From Candidatus Thorarchaeota archaeon (GTDB lineage: Archaea; Asgardarchaeota; Thorarchaeia; Thorarchaeales; Thorarchaeaceae): a stretch of 34,617 bases of DNA. Made by a program: the position numbers and the translations under genes. Positions 33,675 through 34,617 of the stretch are shown here, in pieces. The notes beneath the pieces are model-generated. The model saw nothing but the letters and a program-made list of their open reading frames with translations. It was not told the origin of the DNA and searched no databases. Positions within the stretch are counted from its first letter, which is position 1. Each line of letters starts with the position of its first letter. Location of the stretch: positions 1 to 34,617 of the forward strand of contig JACAEL010000045.1 of the NCBI GenBank assembly GCA_013388835.1. The letters run 5' to 3'.

Positions 33675-34093
33675 CTAGGCCCCTGTCCATCCTTGAATCT
33701 GTGGTCACTCATGCAGAAGTATCTGTGGAACTGAAAGAGGACTCCAATTAAGACCAGTGCAATGGAGTTGACTAGAAGCATTCCGCGAACTGCAATCCGC
33801 GGCATAAACAGTGCGGCCAATGAGTCACTGAAGACTAGCAGGACTCCGATGCCTAACACACCTGAGAACAGCAGTACGTATCCCACCAACCGTCTTCCTC
33901 CGCCGGAGCGCAGCAGATAGGACTTCAGCACAAGGATGCTTGCCGGGTATATGATGATACAGGACACTTGCGTATCCCAGGACAACGATACACTGGGGTC
34001 TGTCTGTCGAGCCAGGGCAACTATCTGTACAGTCAGACCGAGTATCCACATCAACAGTCCAATAACCAATATTCTTGACCAAGTGAAGCCCAT
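33647..34093 (-). CDS. Small four-span membrane protein, unknown
   Basis: 148 residues with about four hydrophobic segments (~8-28, 43-60, 69-87, 100-118) and a short soluble tail. No motif named. The ATG has a textbook GGAGG 8 nt upstream. It sits 47 nt downstream of the partial gene at the window edge on the same strand, so cotranscription is likely. Confidence 0.6.
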   Translation of the reverse strand: MGFTWSRILVIGLLMWILGLTVQIVALARQTDPSVSLSWDTQVSCIIIYPASILVLKSYLLRSGGGRRLVGYVLLFSGVLGIGVLLVFSDSLAALFMPRIAVRGMLLVNSIALVLIGVLFQFHRYFCMSDHRFKDGQGPSAPSCSVVS

Positions 34094-34140
34094 TCAAGAA
34101 ACCTCCTTCAAGGTAGAGATCGTGTCGAATCCAACAACAG

Positions 34141-34617
34141 TCATGGGTCACCCAGCCCCTGTCCGTCCCAGAACGTATAGCTTCCTGCCCGATAGTAGCC
34201 AATGGACTTGAATGCCAATGCGGCAGCTCCAACACCCACTTGGAACCACAACACAAGCCACCAGAGGTTGGTCATCAACCAGTTCTGATAGTCATTCCCC
34301 CACCACCACCAGATGCAGCCCGCCTCGTCGAGCAGTACAGCTTGGGTGACGTATCCAAATACCAGGCCCAGCACCGCTGCCACTAGTGCTGCGCCAGCTG
34401 CAGCCAAACCACCAGCTCCTGCAGTGAGGTAAGCTCCAATCGCTCCAAAGAAGACAGCCCAACCAGCTATAGCCAGATAACTCGACTTCTCTTCTTCTAT
34501 CTGATTGTGGGAACACTCGTAGCCATTCCTGCTCCAGTCGTTCCAAGTCGCAATCTGGTAGTAGTCGCGGTCAGGATGGTGATACTTGACCTGATAGGAC
34601 GGCCCAGTGATCTGGTA
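34141..34617 (-). CDS. C-terminal part of a membrane protein (5' end beyond the window)
   Basis: The minus-strand frame is open from the window edge for ~158 codons: YQITGPSYQVKYHHPDRDYY at the edge, TWNDWSRNGYECSHNQIEEE, then an Ala/Gly-rich membrane stretch (AIAGWAVFFGAIGAYLTAGA and AALVAAVLGLVFGYV). Next is an aromatic loop CIWWWWGNDYQNWLMTNLWW, another membrane segment, and a short tail ending FWDGQGLGDP. The first visible part is hydrophilic and aromatic and may be extracytoplasmic. Family unknown. Confidence 0.6.
   Translation of the reverse strand, partial: YQITGPSYQVKYHHPDRDYYQIATWNDWSRNGYECSHNQIEEEKSSYLAIAGWAVFFGAIGAYLTAGAGGLAAAGAALVAAVLGLVFGYVTQAVLLDEAGCIWWWWGNDYQNWLMTNLWWLVLWFQVGVGAAALAFKSIGYYRAGSYTFWDGQGLGDP

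Overview
The window looks like a piece of an archaeal chromosome, most probably from an Asgard archaeon of the Thorarchaeota type. The lineage is an inference from gene content. Genes seen that point to Archaea are aIF5A, Nob1, a PAC2 protein, a ribosomal protein L13e homologue, an orphan ferredoxin oxidoreductase gamma subunit and TATA-type promoters. Genes that point to Asgards are a roadblock-domain gene in an apparent operon with a Bet3/TRAPP-like V4R gene and a second V4R gene. Shine-Dalgarno sites are common, and several starts are TTG or GTG.

Layout. 1-3.36 kb, minus strand: the N-terminal end of an ABC ATPase, a membrane-anchored double winged-helix regulator, then the roadblock / Bet3-like / V4R cluster. 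3.5-4.8 kb: two small membrane proteins around a 20-bp tandem repeat. 4.9-7.4 kb, minus: L13e plus PfkB sugar kinase, and a DUF72 protein. 7.5-12 kb: a small PH-like protein, glutamine synthetase convergent with an aminotransferase (their stop codons interlock), and a cation diffusion facilitator with three cytoplasmic domains. 12-16.8 kb: a multi-span histidine-kinase-like protein with a degenerate ATPase domain, a probably frameshifted small membrane gene, and a GT87-type glycosyltransferase with a membrane partner. 17-19.2 kb: an OB-fold ssDNA-binding protein with a Gly/Arg tail, followed by hairpins, then a CPA2 antiporter. 19.2-19.65 kb: a gene-free stretch with a two-copy 34-bp direct repeat. 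19.65-25.4 kb: PAC2, PorG-like subunit, FAD oxidoreductase, a long TPR-like solenoid, YjbQ and a small helical protein. 25.4-28 kb: Nob1 and NAD kinase on minus, aIF5A and a coiled-coil protein on plus. 28.1-32.1 kb: a secreted subtilase divergent from a small secreted protein, then a duplicated HTH regulator. 32.2-34.6 kb: tRNA-Leu(CAG) with an intron at an unusual place, a DinB-type gene broken by two one-base shifts, and small membrane proteins with a possible decayed tandem copy.

How they fit together. Most genes are housekeeping or surface functions in short transcription units. The items most worth attention are the roadblock/Bet3/V4R cluster (a candidate archaeal relative of the TRAPP core), the tRNA-Leu intron, the kinase-like receptor lacking ATP-site residues, and the frameshifted genes. 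No mobile element, CRISPR-Cas system or obvious defence island was seen.
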